Origin: an uncultured Oscillibacter sp.
GTDB taxonomy: Bacteria; Bacillota; Clostridia; Oscillospirales; Oscillospiraceae
Length of the DNA stretch: 64,000 nt
Assembly: GCA_947365245.1 (NCBI GenBank)
Contig: CANAWG010000002.1
Coordinates: 186,001 to 250,000 of the forward strand
Reading direction: 5' to 3'
Part shown: positions 62,293 to 64,000 of the stretch, piece after piece
Numbering within the stretch: the first letter of the stretch is position 1
How the letters are laid out: each line of letters begins with the position of its first letter
Position numbers and translations under genes: made by a program
The notes under the pieces: generated by a model
The model's input: the letters and a program-made list of their open reading frames with translations, nothing else
What the model was told of the DNA's origin: nothing
Databases searched by the model: none

Positions 62293-63648
62293 TTGGCAAA
62301 CGAGGACCTGCTTCTCCGTCAGATGCCCCACAGCCTGGAGAGCGAACAGGCGGTGCTGGGCTCCATGCTCATCGACGCCGACTGCGTCAAGGACGTGATG
62401 GACAAGCTCCGGCCCGCCGACTTCTATCTGCGGCAGAACCGGGAGATCTTTGAGACCATCTGCTCCATGTTCGCCTACGCCCGGCCCATCGACGGCATCA
62501 CCGTCTGCGAGGAGATGCGAAAGAGCGGCACTTACGACGACCAGACTACCCGCTCGTATCTGGCACAGCTGATGGAGATCACCCCCACCAGCGCCAACGT
62601 GATGGAGTACGCCGCCATCGTCCGGGACAAGGCCCTGCTGCGGGGCGTGGCCCAGGCGGCGGCGGAGATCACCGCCCTGGTGCAGGAGGGCGTGGGAGAG
62701 GCCGCCGACATTCTGGAGGCGGCGGAGCAGAAGGTCTACGCCATCCGCCGGGGCCAGTCCGCTCAGGACATGGTGCCGCTGCGCCAGGTGCTGCCGGAGG
62801 TGCTGGACCGCCTCAGCGAGATGGGGGAGAGCGAAAACCACCTGCCGGGGCTCTCCACCGGCCTCTCCGCCATCGACCAGAAGATCACCGGGCTCAACAA
62901 ATCCGACCTGATTTTGCTGGCCGCCCGGCCCGGTATGGGCAAGACCTCCCTGGCGCTGAACGTGGCGCTGAACGTGGCCAAGGGCACGGAGAAGACCGTG
63001 GCCATCTTCTCCCTGGAGATGTCCCGGGAGCAGCTGGCCGCCCGGCTTTTGAGCTCCGAGGCCCTGGTGGAGAACAACCGGCTGAAGACCGGCTACCTCC
63101 GGGAGACGGACTGGGAGAAGATCGCCGGGGCCGCCACCATCTTAAATAAAGTGGACATCCGCATCGACGACAACCCCATGCTGTCCGTGGCGGACATGAA
63201 CGCCAAGTGCCGCCGGCTGGACAACCTGGGGCTGGTGGTCATCGACTACCTGCAGCTGATGACCTCCGCCGGGGGCCAGACCCGGGGCGGCGAGAACCGC
63301 CAGCAGGTGGTCAGCGATATGTCCCGGATGCTGAAGATTATGGCCAAGGAGCTGAACGTGCCTGTCATCTGCCTCAGCCAGCTCTCCCGCGCCAACGAGA
63401 AACGGGACGACAAGCGCCCCATGCTCTCGGATCTGCGGGAGTCCGGCGCCATCGAGCAGGACGCGGACATCGTGCTCTTCTTGTACCGGGACGACTACTA
63501 CAACGAGGACTCTGAAAAACACAACATCGCCGAGTGCATCGTGGCCAAGAACCGCCACGGCGAGACCGGCAAGGTGGAGCTGCGGTGGATGCCCGAGTAC
63601 ACCCAGTTCTCCACCCTGGACAAGCGCTATGACGACGAGGAGGACTGA
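62293..63648 (+). CDS. dnaB: Replicative DNA helicase DnaB
   Basis: Hexameric helicase at the replication fork. The 451-residue protein has the N-terminal domain (PHSLESEQAVLGSMLIDADC), Walker A in AARPGMGKTSLALNVALNVA, Walker B VIDYLQLM, and SDLRESGAIEQDADIVLFLYR. The start is set at TTG 62293 because AAAGGGTGGTG lies about 8 bases upstream; the track's GTG at 62281 is inside that region, and either is possible. It overlaps tilS. Confidence 0.96.
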   Translation: MANEDLLLRQMPHSLESEQAVLGSMLIDADCVKDVMDKLRPADFYLRQNREIFETICSMFAYARPIDGITVCEEMRKSGTYDDQTTRSYLAQLMEITPTSANVMEYAAIVRDKALLRGVAQAAAEITALVQEGVGEAADILEAAEQKVYAIRRGQSAQDMVPLRQVLPEVLDRLSEMGESENHLPGLSTGLSAIDQKITGLNKSDLILLAARPGMGKTSLALNVALNVAKGTEKTVAIFSLEMSREQLAARLLSSEALVENNRLKTGYLRETDWEKIAGAATILNKVDIRIDDNPMLSVADMNAKCRRLDNLGLVVIDYLQLMTSAGGQTRGGENRQQVVSDMSRMLKIMAKELNVPVICLSQLSRANEKRDDKRPMLSDLRESGAIEQDADIVLFLYRDDYYNEDSEKHNIAECIVAKNRHGETGKVELRWMPEYTQFSTLDKRYDDEED

Positions 63649-64000
63649 GACGCCGGAGGCCCGCCGCCGGGCGGCGCTGCCCCCGGCGGGGACGCGGGTG
63701 CTGTGCGCCGTCTCCGGCGGGCTGGACTCCATGTGCCTTCTCCACATGCTGGATGACTGGCGCCGGGAGGGGGGCGGCGGGGTGATCGCCGCCCACTTCA
63801 ACCACTGTCTCCGGGGGGCGGCGGCGGACCGGGACGAGGAGTTTGTCCGGGAGATCTGCCGCCGGTGGAACATCCCCCTGACCGTGGGCCGGGGAGACGT
63901 GGGGGCTTTCGCGGCCCGGGAGGGCCAGACCGTGGAGGAGGCCGCCCGCACCCTGCGCTACGCCTTTTTGCGTCAGGCGGCGGAGGCGGAGGGCTGCGAT
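63629..64000 (+). CDS. tilS: tRNA(Ile)-lysidine synthetase, N-terminal part (3' truncated by window edge)
   Basis: TilS modifies C34 of tRNA-Ile(CAU) with lysine and ATP. The frame ATG at 63629 overlaps the dnaB end by 20 bases and stays open to the window edge (124 codons). It contains the PP-loop VLCAVSGGLDSMCLLHML and AAHFNHCLRGAAADRDEEFV, the family's conserved HxNHxLRG..SD segment, then TVEEAARTLRYAFL. It is not in the ORF track because no stop is reached. No strong ribosome binding site is visible, so coupling to dnaB translation is likely, and the exact start is uncertain. Confidence 0.93.
   Translation, partial: MTTRRTETPEARRRAALPPAGTRVLCAVSGGLDSMCLLHMLDDWRREGGGGVIAAHFNHCLRGAAADRDEEFVREICRRWNIPLTVGRGDVGAFAAREGQTVEEAARTLRYAFLRQAAEAEGCD

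Noticed and set aside
1-64000. rRNA operon, integrase, transposase or complete prophage
   Set aside because: None was found on either strand; the only mobile-type features are the MITE-like element, the retron, the restriction-modification island and the repressor switch.

Overview
The window is a 64 kb, high-GC (roughly 60-63% by eye), gene-dense stretch of a Gram-positive bacterial chromosome. Signs of an anaerobic, spore-forming, motile member of the Clostridia, most likely an Oscillospiraceae-type gut bacterium, are: AGGAGG ribosome binding sites, rpsF-ssb-rpsR and rplI-dnaB clusters, RNase J, GdpP, HPr and an EIIABC fructose PTS, pyruvate phosphate dikinase, electron-bifurcating NfnAB, a SpoIIQ-like M23 protein behind a forespore-type promoter, a sigma-D-type flagellin promoter and an SLH-anchored surface protein. 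The family-level placement is inference.

Layout. 1-6.2 kb: truncated ppdK, an Fe/Mn superoxide dismutase, an aromatic-acid-exporter-like membrane protein with a DNA minisatellite in its tail, an HPr-like protein without the active histidine, and rluD-lspA. 6.2-8.35 kb: flagellin, then a candidate type I toxin-antitoxin locus (25-residue ORF, convergent small RNA, both with good promoters). 8.4-13.3 kb: uvrC with small membrane proteins, ptsH, a small lipoprotein and trmO. 13.4-21.5 kb: a cation/proton antiporter, a MATE pump and the fructose region (fruA, Gfo/Idh/MocA oxidoreductase, a MITE-like element, fruR, fruK). 21.5-25.5 kb: mgtE under an M-box riboswitch, the rpsF-ssb-rpsR operon and a YitT protein. 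25.6-27.9 kb: a three-gene sigma-like cassette, tRNA-Thr and tRNA-Tyr, and a LexA/cI-like repressor with palindromic operators and divergent promoters. 27.9-32.8 kb: mscS, a thioesterase, an ArsR-controlled metal-efflux operon containing a methyltransferase, and a second tRNA-Thr. 32.9-37.9 kb: a hemerythrin-response regulator fusion, degV, a MarR regulator and rnj.

37.9-40.0 kb holds a putative metalloprotease divergent from a retron: a promoter, an msr-msd RNA with complementary a1/a2 ends, and a retron-type reverse transcriptase with no adjacent effector. 40.0-44.1 kb is a 1332-residue repetitive SLH surface protein. 44.4-47.1 kb has prfB and a second MATE pump. 47.1-51.5 kb is a restriction-modification island: one polypeptide with both a C5-cytosine and an N6-adenine methyltransferase domain, an overlapping HNH nuclease gene and a small unknown ORF. 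51.7-64 kb is housekeeping: GMP synthetase lacking its amidotransferase, SpoIIQ-like, nfnAB, a Crp/Fnr regulator divergent from a CBS protein, an ABC-F ATPase, gdpP-rplI-dnaB and the start of tilS.

The observations most worth following are the effector-less retron, the type I toxin-antitoxin candidate, the dual-specificity methyltransferase island, and the orphan repressor switch. All promoters, terminators and RNA folds were read by eye; no database search was possible.
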